DNA of 64,000 bases from Turbatrix aceti (taxonomy: Eukaryota > Nematoda > Chromadorea > Rhabditida > Panagrolaimidae), in the NCBI GenBank assembly GCA_963969345.1, contig OZ017768.1:496001-560000 (forward strand), read 5' to 3'. The position numbers and the translations under genes are program-made. The notes beneath the pieces are model-generated. The model searched no databases, had not been told where the DNA came from, and saw nothing but the letters and a program-made list of their open reading frames with translations. Positions 53,207-64,000 of this stretch are shown here, in pieces (positions within the stretch are counted from its first letter, which is position 1; every line of letters starts with the position of its first letter).

Positions 53207-54247
53207 GAGCCAATCTGCGAGCCGATTTTGGAATAACGTGCAGACCGCCACCTAGCTCATTTACAACTTTTGTTTTGCGCCCAAGTTGTATGGGACATAT
53301 GTGAGACTCCAAACGAGCCATATTAAATTTTTCAGATGCTGGATTCTGGAACTAGGGCTTCTCAAATTTTCGACATCAAATTTTCAAAGCTCTTCTAAAA
53401 ATCTTATTTTTGGTATACTTGGCACGAGAAATGGACTGGAATATTTACTTTTCTCAAAAATCATAACGGAGTCCGAGAGAAAATCCTACGGGCAGTTTTG
53501 AAGCTGGCATCGGATAGTCCAAAAGTTTTATTTTTGGTCACAAACGTGGCTGCAGCGTCCGGGAGAAAACTTCACGGGTAGTTTTGAAGCCAGCATCGGA
53601 TTGCATGTATTTTTTGACGTCGACTGATGTCTAAAAAAATAGATACTATTCAATCAATCAATTTATCTCTTACTCGTACACACGGGACTATACAAATCAG
53701 TGGGGTCGTACGAAGAGGGGTCATCATAGAAAAACAATCCGTCTGAAATCGAAGTCTTTGGTAAGAGCGTTGTAGGCAATGGCGAGGTCGTCGGTCCAGC
53801 GCATGCGTGGTCGTCCTAGCGGTCGCTTGGCTTCCACGTAGTCTTCTGTGGGGCGCCAGTCTGACAGTCGGACTGCCCAGTTGTCGTCGTCGGTCGTCGC
53901 GAGCGATTTGGCAAACTTCTGCTTGCGGCGGCGGGCGGATTCGTTCCAGTCTTTGAGCTTGGTGCGCTTCCGGATGGATTCGGATGGGACTTTCCATCTA
54001 TTCGATGGCCATCAATCGAAGAAAATCAATTTTTTCAAAAAAGTCAAATGTTTATTGAGAAAAGTAAATATTTACACCAAAGTCAGATTTTTAGAAGCAG
54101 TTTGAAAATTTTACTTCGAAAATTTGAGAAGCCCTAGCTCCAGAATCCAACACCTAAAACAATTGAAAGGCAAGCTTGGAATCTCTCATATGCCCCGCTA
54201 CAATTTGAAGTTGTATACCAATCCAAAATTGGCTAGCATAGTGGCTT
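53207..54247. mobile_element. Diverged TTAA-flanked palindromic element with a captured LINE end
   Basis: The ends (GAGCCAATCTGCGAGCC and, inverted, AAGCCACTATGCTAGCC) lie between TTAA at 53203-53206 and 54248-54251 and resemble the ends of the element at 29118-31816. The outer 200 bp of each side pair with each other (CTCCAGAATCC, GGGCTTCTCAAATTTTCG and so on) at reduced identity. The middle carries unrelated sequence, including the tail of a non-LTR reverse transcriptase. Confidence 0.65.
53724..54001 (-). pseudogene. C-terminal fragment of a non-LTR (LINE) reverse transcriptase
   Basis: A minus-strand frame of about 90 codons, ending TGA, contains KFAKSLATTDDDNWAVRLSD, then W.PTEDY and RPLGRPRMRWTDDLA. 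The W..R....W.P......GRP..RW.DDL signature is the usual C-terminal end of RTE/CR1-type LINE polyproteins. The rest of the element is missing; the fragment sits in the middle of the TTAA-flanked element. Confidence 0.6.
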
Positions 54248-54283
54248 TTAAGGTAAATACAATCGCATATTAAACAACAAAAA

Positions 54284-56128
54284 ATGTCGTCCGTAATCTT
54301 CGCAGCATTGCTAGCGTGTCTTCCGGGCGTCAGCAGCATAATTTTTGATCCTCCCGGCATTCGAACCTACGGCGGCGTATGGCCTCTGCCCGCGTACATT
54401 CAGTATGCAAACATCAGCCTATCTCTGGGGTCCCCTGCCACCAAGCCGATTACTTTGATCCCCAGTATTCAGATTGCTAACTGTGATGTCATTGTAAACG
54501 CACTCGACGTTTATGGTTAGTTACGGTTTTAAATTTGCCGCTGTATTGTTCGAATTTCAGAAAACAAATGGTTTTTTCCGTTCGATCACAGTGTCTCAAA
54601 CGGTAATGTCGGTGGGAATATCAGCCTTCAGATTTTCTCAGATCAGGCATGTTCAGCAAGCGATAAGCTCTATCCGACTCAGGGCATCGATGAAAGCTGT
54701 AGGATTTATATTTTTTTTAATACTGAAATCATCAGTGCCTATACAGACAAACTGACTGTTCCCGACATGGGTGATGCTGTCTTGCATGCTTCGACCATTT
54801 GGGGCGTACTTCGGGGTTTGGATACTTTCAGTCAGCTTATTTACGTTCAAAATGGATCCGTAAGATGTTGGTGTGACGTATTAAAAATAATTAGGCGCTT
54901 TTTTAGTATTTCTTACGGTCTGTGATTGTAAGTGACACCCCCCGATTTCCGCTTCGGGGTGTTATGTTAGACACCGGCCGTCACTACTTGCCAAAACGGA
55001 CCATTTTTCGACAGCTTGTTAGTTTATTTCCAAATACTTCAGTTCAAAAATTCGTAATTTCAGGATGCAATGCAGCAACACAAAATGAACTTTTTCCACT
55101 GGCATCTTGTTGACGACCCCTCTTTCCCATATGTTTCCACGCTGTTTCCATCCCTCTCAAGCGTCGGTGCTTATACCCCGAAGCACATCTACACACCATC
55201 TGACATTCAGGACATTATCAATTACGCCCGGCTTCGTGGAATACGTGTCATGCCTGAGTTTGACACGCCAGCCCACGTTACGTCTTGGAAAGGACAAAAA
55301 GAGTTACTGTCTTTGTGCTTCAACAGTTCTGTGGAAAAATTGTTTGCGAAATATACACTGATTGATCCAACAAAAGAAGAAAATTATCAATTTTTGAAAA
55401 CATTTATTGGTGAAGTTGTCAGCGTTTTTCCGGAAAAATTCCTTCATCTTGGAGGCGATGAGGCTTCATATTTGATTCAATCATGTTGGATGAGCAACCC
55501 GAATATAAGTCAATTTATGAATAGTCATAATGTTATTACAGCAAATGATATGCAGACATACTACATCAACAGGATGCACCAAACTATAGCTTCTGAAGTT
55601 GCGGACAGACAACTCGTATACTGGCAGGAAATCTTTGACAGTAGCCGTGCCCCTGCAGGCTCGACAATCCATATTTGGAAGTCCGGCACCGAATGCGATC
55701 ACGCAATCGAACTTGAGCGCGTCACCGCTGCTGGATACACGGCCATCTTTTCGGCATGTTGGTACCTGAATCGCATCCAGTGGGCTCAGGACTGGAGATC
55801 AACGCGTTATGTCAACCCAGGTGATGGACGATTTTATCAGTGTGATCCTACAAATTTCAACGGTACGGATACTCAAAAAAAGCTAGTCCTGGGCGGAATT
55901 GCTGCTCTTTGGGGTGAATACGTCGATGCAACCAACATTGAAGCACAACTATGGCCTCGGGCGTCTGCGCCTGCTGAGCGACTCTGGAGCGTGCTTTCAC
56001 AAACTCTTGATCCAGATGTGGCTTGGCCGAGACTTCATGAGCACCGCTGTCGGCTCATTGCCCGAGGCTACCGCGTGCAGCCTAACAACGGTCCCGATTT
56101 TTGTGACACCGAATGGTCGGATTCTTAG
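54284..56128 (+). CDS. Beta-N-acetylhexosaminidase, GH20 (copy 1)
   Basis: Five exons, 54284-54515, 54561-54698, 54747-54859, 54907-55017 and 55064-56128, give 552 residues. There is a signal peptide of about 18 residues, then the GH20 N-terminal domain (GVWPLPAYI, SQLIYVQNGS). The catalytic barrel has FPLRGVMLDTGRHYLP, MNFFHWHLVDDPSFPYVS, RGIRVMPEFDTPAHVTSW, and the catalytic pair Asp-Glu in LHLGGDEASY near residue 330; the end has WPRASAPAERLW. The enzyme removes terminal GlcNAc/GalNAc from glycans or chitin fragments, in lysosomes or outside the cell. It is the upstream member of a tandem pair. The A after the DE pair replaces the usual V, a mild change. Intron positions match copy 2. Confidence 0.9.
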
Positions 56129-57152
56129 ATTATTTTCTAAGAATTTCTGATCGGATGATTTTGACAAAGTTTTTTCATAATATTCTGTGACCTTTTTATG
56201 ATATTTTTGAGTCCAATAAATTTCTCGTTCCAAGCACCGACGATCACTAATTTACAAAACATCATCAAATACTATACTAGCTTGTGTTTGGTTTGTTTTC
56301 ACATTTTTCAGAATAAAAGTGATGTCTTTGTTTACGTTGAAACTATGAAATTGTTCTGGTCGAAAGATCGAGTGTTAACTGAAATAAGCTTTTGATTGTT
56401 AGAAAATAGTTTTGTTTTTATTTCGTTTCATTTTTTTCAATGATTTGAAAATGTATGGTACTTTTCAGACAATGCTTCTTTGCCTGCTTTTGACATGAAC
56501 TTGTCCAACAATTTTTTTGCATGACGCAATTTCTTTTCGAGTTGATCTTTATACAGTCATTTGATGAGCAGAGAACAGCAGTGCAAAAAACTTTAAACAA
56601 AAAAATCCAATTCAATTAAATTTATTTTTTAATGTTTCATGATTTGATGATTTTGAGTTTTGTGTTGAGCATCAGAAATTGTTGAAATTTTAAAACCGTT
56701 TAATCAGTACAATATTCTATTCATAATATGAAGCTTGTAAAAAAACTAGTCAGTTTTTCCGGTTCAAAAAGATTAAGTTCGTTGATAAAATTTTTTGAGA
56801 TTAAGATAGCATCGCTTTTTTCTAAGCACATGACCTGCAATGCCAAATTTTTTACTTTTGCCTAATTTGCACCATCGCTGCACAGTAAGATAAGACCATA
56901 CTGCACACGATCACCGTCATCAAACTATAATCCCTCTCTGTTGCGTGCTCACTTCCGATAATGTCTGACAATCTCTTCCAGCTTCAACCAAGCTTAGGCG
57001 TTGCTCGCGTATAAAAAATATTCCTTGATAAGTTTTCTTCCATAGTACAGTTACATGCTTGCGTAAATGCTTTCCGAACCGGTTGAAGAGAATTTCCGTT
57101 AATTTTCAGGAGTAGGAAAGAAAATAAACAACTTCATTTCAGACCACAAAGA
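56129..57152. other. Spacer between the two GH20 genes
   Basis: AT-rich 3' and promoter sequence; no gene is seen. AATAAA occurs at about 56216. TTTCAG at 57137-57142, 11 bp before the next ATG, may be a spliced-leader acceptor. Confidence 0.4.
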
Positions 57153-58978
57153 ATGTCAGCAGCGACCCTTGTGTTGCTGGCGTGTCTCGCAGGCGTCGGC
57201 CTATCCTGGGATCCCCCCGGCATTCGAACCTACGGTGGCGTATGGCCTCTGCCTGCGTACATTGAATACGAAAACGTCAGCAGATCTCTTGGGACTCCAG
57301 CTACGAAGCCGATTACTCTGATCCCCAGCGCTCAGATTGTCAACTGCGATGTTATCGTCAACGCACTGGACGTTTATGGTCTGCCATAATAAATTCTCTT
57401 TGTTGTAAAGTTTTATTTTCAGAAAACAAATGGTTTTTTCCATTTGATCACGAGGTCTCAAACAGTGTCGGCGGAAACATCAGACTCCAGATTTCCTCCG
57501 ATCAAGCGTGTTCCGCAAGTGACAAGCTCTACCCGACTCAGGGCATCGATGAAAGCTGTATGAATTTTTTTTATTTCATAGAATTATAGCTATAAACATT
57601 TTTCAGACGAACTAAATGTTCCCGCCACTGGTGATGCAGTCTTGCATGGCCCGACTATCTGGGGCGTGCTCCGGGGTATTGATACTTTCAGTCAGCTCAT
57701 ATATGTTAAAAATGGATCGGTAATTTTCAGTATTAATTAAGAAAGTAACAGTCCACTTTTTAGTATTTCATCCAAGCAGTCAGCGTCAAAGATGCACCCC
57801 GATTCCCTGTTCGGGGTGTTCTTCTTGACACCGCTCGCCACTATCTGCCAATACAAACCATTCTTCGTCAACTTGTTCGTTTATATTTTATCGTATCAGT
57901 ATAATTTTTATTTTTTTAGGATGCAATGCAACAACACAAGATGAATCTGTTTCACTGGCATCTTGTGGATGACGAATCGTTTCCTTATGTCTCAACACTG
58001 TTCCCTTACCTGTCAGGTGTCGGTGCTTACACCCCAAAACACATCTACACACCATCCGACGTTCAGAATATTATCAATTACGCTCGCCTTCGCGGAATAC
58101 GTGTTATGCCCGAGTTTGACACGCCGGGCCACGTCGCAGCATGGCGAGGACAAAAAGGATTCTTGGCTTCGTGCTTCAACAGCGCTGGCCAAGAAGTTGA
58201 TTCCAGCCTTCTGGATCCCACAAAGGATGAAAACTACCAATTCCTAAAAGCTTTTATTGGAGAGGTTGTCAACGTTTTCCCCGAACAATTCTTGCATCTT
58301 GGAGGAGACGAAGTGGAGTACTGGACTCAGATTTGCTGGAAGAATAACCCCAACATCAGTCAGTTCATGACAGAACATAAGTTCAACACAACAACTGACT
58401 TGGAGACATACTACTTTAACCGTCTGCACGAAAACATAGCATCTGAGGTTGCAAACAAGCAACTTGTTTTCTGGGAAGAAGTCTTTGACAGCAGCCGCGC
58501 CCCTACCGGCTCTACAATCCATATTTGGAAGCCCGGCACTGAAGGCGATCGCGCAGTCGAACTTGAGCGCGTCACCGCTGCTGGATACACAGCCATCCTT
58601 TCGGCATGTTGGTACCTAGATCGCATCCAGTGGGCTCAGGACTGGAGATCAACGCGTTATGTCAACCCAGGTGATGGACGATTTTATCAGTGTGATCCTA
58701 CAGATTTCAACGCTACGGATGCACAAAAAAAGCTTGTCTTAGGTGGAATTGCTGCTCTTTGGGGTGAATACGTCGATGCAACAGACATTGAAGCACGACT
58801 ATGGCCTCGAGCGTCTGCCCCTGCTGAGCGACTCTGGAGCGTGCTTTCACAAACTCTTGATCCAGATGTGGCTTGGCCGAGACTTCATGAGCACCGCTGT
58901 CGGCTGATTGCCCGAGGCTACCGCGTGCAGCCTAACAACGGTCCCGATTTTTGCGACACCGAATGGTCTGGTCCGTAG
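57153..58978 (+). CDS. Beta-N-acetylhexosaminidase, GH20 (copy 2)
   Basis: Five exons, 57153-57378, 57423-57557, 57607-57719, 57764-57874 and 57920-58978, give 547 residues, parallel to copy 1. Signal peptide MSAATLVLLACLAGVGLS. The active-site motif is LHLGGDEVEYW, the canonical GH20 form. MPEFDTPGHVAAW and HWHLVDDESFPYVS are also canonical. The donor of exon 1 (GTCTGC) is weak and is placed by homology with copy 1. The last 400 coding bases are nearly identical to copy 1, with perfect runs of about 80 bases, while the 5' exons have diverged much more. Confidence 0.9.
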
Positions 58979-59825
58979 AGCAGACTGATAAATATCTTCT
59001 TATTCGATTTTCGATTATGTATTTTAATAAATATCGCAGTTTGTCATAAAAATGTAATATTATAAGAAGCAGTGTAAGTTAAAAAGCAATCAACCAACAA
59101 TTGCATTTGTGCTATACTATATTTATACGTGTTTTTTAATGAGTCAGCTAATACTAACAATAATGTTTTTGAACTTTCAAGAACATATCTAGCAACAGTT
59201 TTTGTAATGAGTAATTATGCACGAGTAAGAGTAATAAAGTAAAGTAAAGTAAAGTATCTAGCAACAGTCAACGGGTGCAATGCTCAGTTGTTCTAATTTT
59301 TAAATTTAAAAAAGCACGATGTGTGGGACAAAAAATACGACACTTTCTATAGTTTTGAAAACTTTCTATAGTTTTGCGTAGGGCTCCTGTTGATTGTTAT
59401 ACAATTTGTACTTGTTAAAAATTTTAAACCGTTTTTTGTGGTTTGCCTTATAAATCAAGATTGTCGCAAAAAAGTCTTTACTGAAAGTTCAATTCATAAT
59501 TTTGAAAATCGCATCACACAATGTTGACAAACAGAAGTACCCAACCTCTGAGGCCACCGCACTAATGCCACTCCTATGATTTACGACACCTGCATTCTGC
59601 ATGGCAGATTTTTTTTCCCGGAAGGGACACTTACGCGCCCGTCTCACTTTCCCAACTCCGCGCGCACTTGCTTGTCAATCAAGTTTGCTTTCCTTCTTGA
59701 TTTGCCGCCGACGTTTTTGGCAAAAAGGGGGCGTTCCTCTGCGCAATGCAGTTGCAATTCTTTATAAAAGCTGCGCAGATGACAAATTCTGTTAACTGCG
59801 CAGTCAATTAGTTGAGCTCATCATC
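58979..59825. other. Spacer, no gene supported
   Basis: AT-rich, with GAGTAAGAGTAATAAAG followed by (TAAAG)n at 59223-59256 and GC-richer promoter sequence of the next gene from about 59570. AATAAA at about 59026 serves the GH20 gene. Confidence 0.4.
59223..59238 (+). repeat. GAGTAAGAGTAATAAA repeat, copy 3
   Basis: Downstream of the second GH20 gene; followed by GTAAAGTAAAGTAAAGTA. Confidence 0.5.
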
Positions 59826-60683
59826 ATGCCGTCTACTTCTTCGAACTTCTCCGTCGCTTTCCACGACTACGATTTCGTCCTGTCTCACGAGTTGCTTTCC
59901 GCGATCCCGCGCAGTGTGCTGACCAGTGTGCTGCAGATTCAAGATCTCTCTGCCGTTTCGAGGTACATCCAGTACTACGTCGGGGAGTTTTCCTTGGGTT
60001 TCGACGGCGAAGTCATGACTGCTGCTTTCGACGACCAATCGGGTGCCCTGATCTGCGACGACTTTTCTTCACTGGTTGCTGAACAGACAAAGCTATTCAA
60101 CCCTTTGGCAATCCATTTGTCGTCATCGACCGAAGATGATGTATTCTGCCCGATGCCGGATAACATCAGCGCCCATTTTACGAACAACCACGAGGAATTA
60201 ATGGTCACAGGATTTGAAGTGTCTCTCACGTCGCTGCTGCCCCTGATCCCCCCGACTTTGAAGTCTTTGATGCTGCGCGGAACTACTCTGCATGAATCGG
60301 TCAATCGTCAGGAGTTTCTGAACACTATCAAGGGCATTAGCATGCTGAACTTCTGCTTTGTCAATTGGGAGTTCAGCACAGCCGATATCAAGATGCTCCT
60401 CGTCGATGCCAAAGACACGCTTACGTCACTCAGCTTGACCAATGTGAACAGCGACTTGGACGACGACACCATCTCTGCTATTTGTGAAGTAAGTTTTTTG
60501 ACACACTTTGAAAAATGTTATAATTACCTATTTTAGTTCAACGGAAAACTGCATATCACATTCAGCGGAGAACTGCCAGAGTCAACAGCCGCGCGATTCC
60601 GGGAAAACAACATTTTTTTTACATCTCATGACGACAACACTGTGTATCTGGAATCCCCGCATCAGCAAGCCGATATCTGGTAA
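59826..60683 (+). CDS. Leucine-rich, F-box/LRR-like protein of unknown family
   Basis: Two exons, 59826-60488 and 60537-60683, joined in phase 0 over a 48-nt intron, give 269 residues. The protein is soluble and acidic, with an initial helical stretch (DYDFVLSHELLSAIPRSVLTSVLQIQDLSAVSRYIQYYV) that resembles an F-box-like start in spacing of hydrophobic residues. LRR-like units follow: LLPLIPPTLKSLMLRGTTL and TLTSLSLTNVNSDLDDDTISAIC. No signal peptide or membrane segment. I do not recognise the family with certainty; an F-box/LRR protein (substrate receptor of an SCF ligase) is the best guess. AATAAA occurs at about 60759. Confidence 0.6.
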
Positions 60684-61096
60684 CTGAGTATTTTGGAGTT
60701 TGTTGATTTTTCCACGTTTTTGCTTTTTTTATTATTGAACTTATTTATATTTATTGTAATAAAAGTTTTTGTTGACAAAATGTTTGAAACACGATAGTTG
60801 AGGTTTTAAAAATTGGTTAGACATATTTATTTATTTATCCCATCGTTACTCAGTGGTTAGTTATCATTAGAACTAATCATAGAAAAGATCATTAGAACTA
60901 GTCTCATGTTAGTGTTCATCGGCTTCTGCAGAATACACACACATGTAAGCAAAGACGTACTTTTTAGGCACATGTCAATTTTGTAATATACGCGTAATAA
61001 AAAAACTGCGTAATATACGGATATTGTAGTTATTTTAGATGTAAAGTATATCAATGCTTCTCTTATTCAGCACTTTATTTTATTTTCCCACATAAC
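60684..61096. other. Convergent spacer
   Basis: 3' regions of the leucine-rich gene and the DEG/ENaC gene; on the minus strand AATAAA occurs at about 61070-61082. No gene is seen. Confidence 0.4.
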
Positions 61097-62948
61097 TCAG
61101 TTTTTTTTAATGTTCACGTCTAAACCAGTCAATAGTGTAGTATACTGAAAATGTAGAATACATTTTGACGTATTGCATATTTTTTTTATCGTTAAAAACG
61201 AAAGTAGTTGCCAAATCTCGGCGATAAAAACGTTACGACAATCTAGAATATCCGAATAACGCCGCTTATTTTGATCGTAAAAACTTACCTGGAAAATGAG
61301 AACTGAAAATTCAATCAGCGACACAATAGACATGCCGAGCCAGAGACCGATCTGCCCACCCAAATCTGAGAGCATATTTGAGACCTGTAAAACTTTTTGA
61401 ATTCTTTTGTATATTTGACTTTTATTCGTACCGTATACGATGGGTTTTCGTCCATGAGTTGGTAGTTGAGTTGCTGATAAAAGACTTCAGCCATAGCTCC
61501 ATTGTTTGTAAAATGCTCAATGCAGCTGACGTTATACGTACCCGGAATGCAGTATCCAACGATAGTTATGCTTCCGGCTGGCCACTTGGCGTTAGATCCT
61601 GATACCGCGTAGTCTCCTTCAAAACACGGCTCGTAGCAATTGCTGCTAGACGTCGTTTCATTGGACGCCGTATCCCAGCAACTGACTAAAACACCACCCG
61701 ACATCATTTTAAAACTTGAAATCAAAAATAAGCCCCCTACCATCATTAGCTACCGTACACATGCTGACATTTGTGCTTTTCGGAGCAGGAAACTCAGGAT
61801 CATAGCAATTGCACGCGGAAACAATTTGTTCCTGGTAATACGTCCTCTGACATCCCTCAACAGAATAGTTCAGGGAATACAAATAATTCGTTGGAGTTTC
61901 AGCAACACAGTCTCCATAGGGTTGCCCCAGACGACTCGTCTCTGTGAATGTTACGCCAAAGCTGGTCGCCGTACCTATCATTATATCCGATCCAAAGACA
62001 TCTGGAAACGGAAATTCTTTTTGGTCGTGGACGAGTATACGGAAGCCAGCAGTGTTAGATGTCGCTATGTAGTCTGTTACGTTGTCGAGAAGAATGACTC
62101 GAAGGCCGTATATTGGACCCGCACGTTGAGATGAATAGGTTGCATTTAAGTTGAACATTAAGCATCGACCCATCACAGGATCAAAAAATTCTGTCCAGTC
62201 ACTAAAAAACAATTGACACATTTTGATTTTTTTAACGATACGATACAACCATGTTACAAACTCACGCATCAACACAATCCTGAGTATTAAAACTGCATCC
62301 CTGAATAAACGTCGAATACTGTATAACTGCATCCGATACATCATTGCTGCCAATTTCAAGTGCTAAAAGCCTGGATGCATGAACTTGAATAGCAACACCA
62401 TCAGTTAGATCCGAAAATCCATACATAGTGACGTATTCCTCGAGAGTATCATTCTGAACCATGTTACACGTCTCAGAATTTTTACACGCTAACGATTGCA
62501 CGTAGTACGTGTAGGTATCCATCAAACGCTCAACATTACCGATGCCATAGACTACAGATTTTTTGTAGGGATTCAGGCTGCAAATGGTTACGGCAGGAAA
62601 AGGACGAGCTTGAAATTCCAAATCAATGCTGACGGATACGCCATGTTGAGTGTATTCCTTGACAATAAGCACAATCTGCCAGATGAGAACTCCAAGCGCT
62701 GCGAGCGTGATTATAACCCAGAACGCCAGGCAATACAGGTTGCCCCGTGATCGCGAAATCTGGGGAATGCCATGGGTACTCGTCCACTCGGTAAAGCTCA
62801 GTGTATGAGTCTCAGCCGATGTCACGCGCCGACGCATTCTAAAAAATATTTAAAAAAATTGACAATTGTTGGAAAAGCTGTCTAAGAAAAAAAACAAAAC
62901 CAAATTCAACGTGTGTGCCGTGACTTACAGAAAAGTTGCCATCGTCAT
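61097..62948 (-). CDS. DEG/ENaC/ASIC-family sodium channel subunit
   Basis: Six exons on the minus strand, 62948-62929, 62838-62266, 62201-61741, 61685-61432, 61384-61289 and 61144-61097, give 483 residues. A short cytoplasmic start with an SFTEWTSTHGIPQI motif precedes TM1 (LYCLAFWVIITLAALGVLIWQ). FPAVTICSLNPYKKS follows, the hallmark of the family, then a Cys-rich extracellular loop with CYEPC and a VSNML.DLGGQIGLWLGMSI block before TM2, whose GLWLGMS includes the G-x-S selectivity filter. Family members form trimeric amiloride-sensitive Na+ channels gated by touch, acid or peptides. The last exon encodes only 16 residues (YTTLLTGLDVNIKKN), a very short intracellular tail. The 20-nt first exon is supported by phase and by a GTAAGT donor; the start at 62837 in exon 2 is an alternative. 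Confidence 0.85.
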
Positions 62949-63531
62949 AGCGTTGTCCTAGGCGCTAAAGCACGTGTCGCTTGGTAACAGACATGTAGCC
63001 TGGTGGATGCGCTTGAATGATGGGCTCGGCTTTGCTTGAAGCTGTCATGTTACTGTGTCGGATTCAACAATGTACAGAAAAATAAGAACACTTGAACAAA
63101 AATTTTCACAATTTGCAATTTTGAATGTGTTTCGCACACATTAAATTTCCAGTTGCAATCATTCTTCTTAGACATGTAAGCTGCACCTTTTAAGTCCAAT
63201 ACTCCTGCAGGGGTCCACGCAACACCTTGTTTTTGTGTACACGTGAAGGGAAAGATGTTTCCATAAAATGCAACTCGTCCATTTCTTTCTTCGACCCGTT
63301 GTGTAATAAACGCCGCGGAGCAAATAACCCCTCAACGCTCATGGATGCCTGAACACTTTTAATTTGCTTACATCGATCGCAGCAAGTGCGGCTGCACACT
63401 TACATCATCAACGGTGGTATCTGTGGCGGTAGGGTAGTGATAACCAATTCATTTGAAGACCATTTATACCAGTACTTCTGTATATTCCCTTTTTTGCTCT
63501 CAGCCTCTGTACAGGTGTACAGGTGACAGAC
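62949..63531. other. Divergent promoter region
   Basis: Lies between the starts of the channel gene and the KCTD-type gene. No gene, and no motif I can name with confidence. Confidence 0.4.
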
Positions 63532-64000
63532 ATGGCAACCCCAACGTATTACACAAAAGAATACCACGGAAACGATATCATCGAGCTCAACGTTGGTGGA
63601 GTGCTATACGCGACGAGATACGCGACTTTGGCACTGTCCAAGAGTCCCTATTTTGAAGCGGCATTCAAGATTACAACTCGTGGGACAATTGTTGAAACTG
63701 TCGGAACAGTTTTTGTAAGTATTGGTAAATTTAGAGTTTTTTTTAACAAGATTTGTTTTAAAACTACTTTTGACCATATTAAGTAAGCAATTTTTATCAG
63801 TTTAAAACAAACTGTTTTATAAATATTTTATTGTTCCTCTGCCAACATTCCCCCAAGCATCCCAATTTCAGCGAGACAAAAACGGTCGTCTGTTCATCGA
63901 TCGCGACGGCGATCTCTTCCGCTATGTTATGCAATTTATGAGAGACGGAGCGCATGTTGTATTGCCTGAGGACACGACGTATCTCAAAATGCTTAGGGTA
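63532..64000 (+). CDS. KCTD/BTB (T1) domain protein, partial
   Basis: Exon 1 (63532-63714) and exon 2 (63872 to the window end) join in phase 0; the gene continues past 64000. From residue 15 it has a T1-type BTB domain: IIELNVGGVLYATRYATLAL, SPYFEAAF, then RDKNGRLFIDRDGDLFRYVMQFMRDG, VLPED. KCTD proteins form pentamers through this domain and most act as adaptors for Cullin-3 ubiquitin ligases or for GABA-B receptors. The length and the C-terminal region, which would tell the subgroup, are not in the window. The start is the ATG after a short GC-richer leader. Confidence 0.85.

Overview
The window looks like nuclear DNA of a nematode. The grounds are three intact serpentine receptors of the nematode-specific Srt class, a GH25-type lysozyme of the worm lys kind, a degenerin channel, a secreted tandem C-type-lectin-like protein, many short introns of 40-60 nt with GTRAG..TTTTCAG borders, and several start codons placed just after a TTTCAG acceptor (possible spliced-leader sites). 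Species and genus cannot be named from the sequence. Exons of conserved genes are clearly GC-richer than introns and spacers.

Layout. 0.6-3.7 kb: an RGS-domain gene convergent with a GH25-type lysozyme. 3.8-12.1 kb: almost gene-free transposon graveyard with three different long palindromic or TIR elements and one small membrane-protein gene. 12.5-14.3 kb: Srt receptor, minus strand. 15.5-17.4 kb: mitochondrial NAD-isocitrate dehydrogenase beta subunit. 18.2-23.2 kb: WDR44-type WD-repeat protein. 23.7-25.2 kb: secreted lectin-like protein. 26.3-28.2 kb: polytopic membrane protein of unknown family. 25.5 kb and 28.9-36.7 kb: a family of about seven short, proline-rich, single-pass membrane proteins, mostly on the minus strand. 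They share a two-exon design and an ATTTGCAT octamer 55-71 bp before the ATG. 37.8-42.2 kb: two tandem Srt receptors. 43.2-44.7 kb: SGF29 subunit of the SAGA complex. 45.3-50.9 kb: a small membrane-protein gene split by an intact LTR retrotransposon with identical LTRs. 51-54.2 kb: duplicated non-coding DNA and MITEs. 54.3-59.0 kb: two tandem GH20 beta-hexosaminidases. 59.8-60.7 kb: leucine-rich protein. 61.1-62.9 kb: DEG/ENaC channel. 63.5 kb to the end: start of a KCTD/BTB gene.

The housekeeping genes (IDH3B, SGF29, WDR44) are interleaved with expanding environment-facing families (Srt, lysozyme, lectin, DEG, GH20). No operon is evident. Mobile elements shape the region. At least two genes carry a whole element inside what was a 47-55 nt intron. 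Two hAT-type MITEs have exact 8-bp target duplications, and a third is probable. Two diverged elements are flanked by TTAA. One large palindrome still contains, in its other arm, the empty site of a later insertion.

All gene models were built by eye from splice signals, reading-frame continuity and comparison among copies inside the window. Family names rest on recalled motifs; no database search was done.
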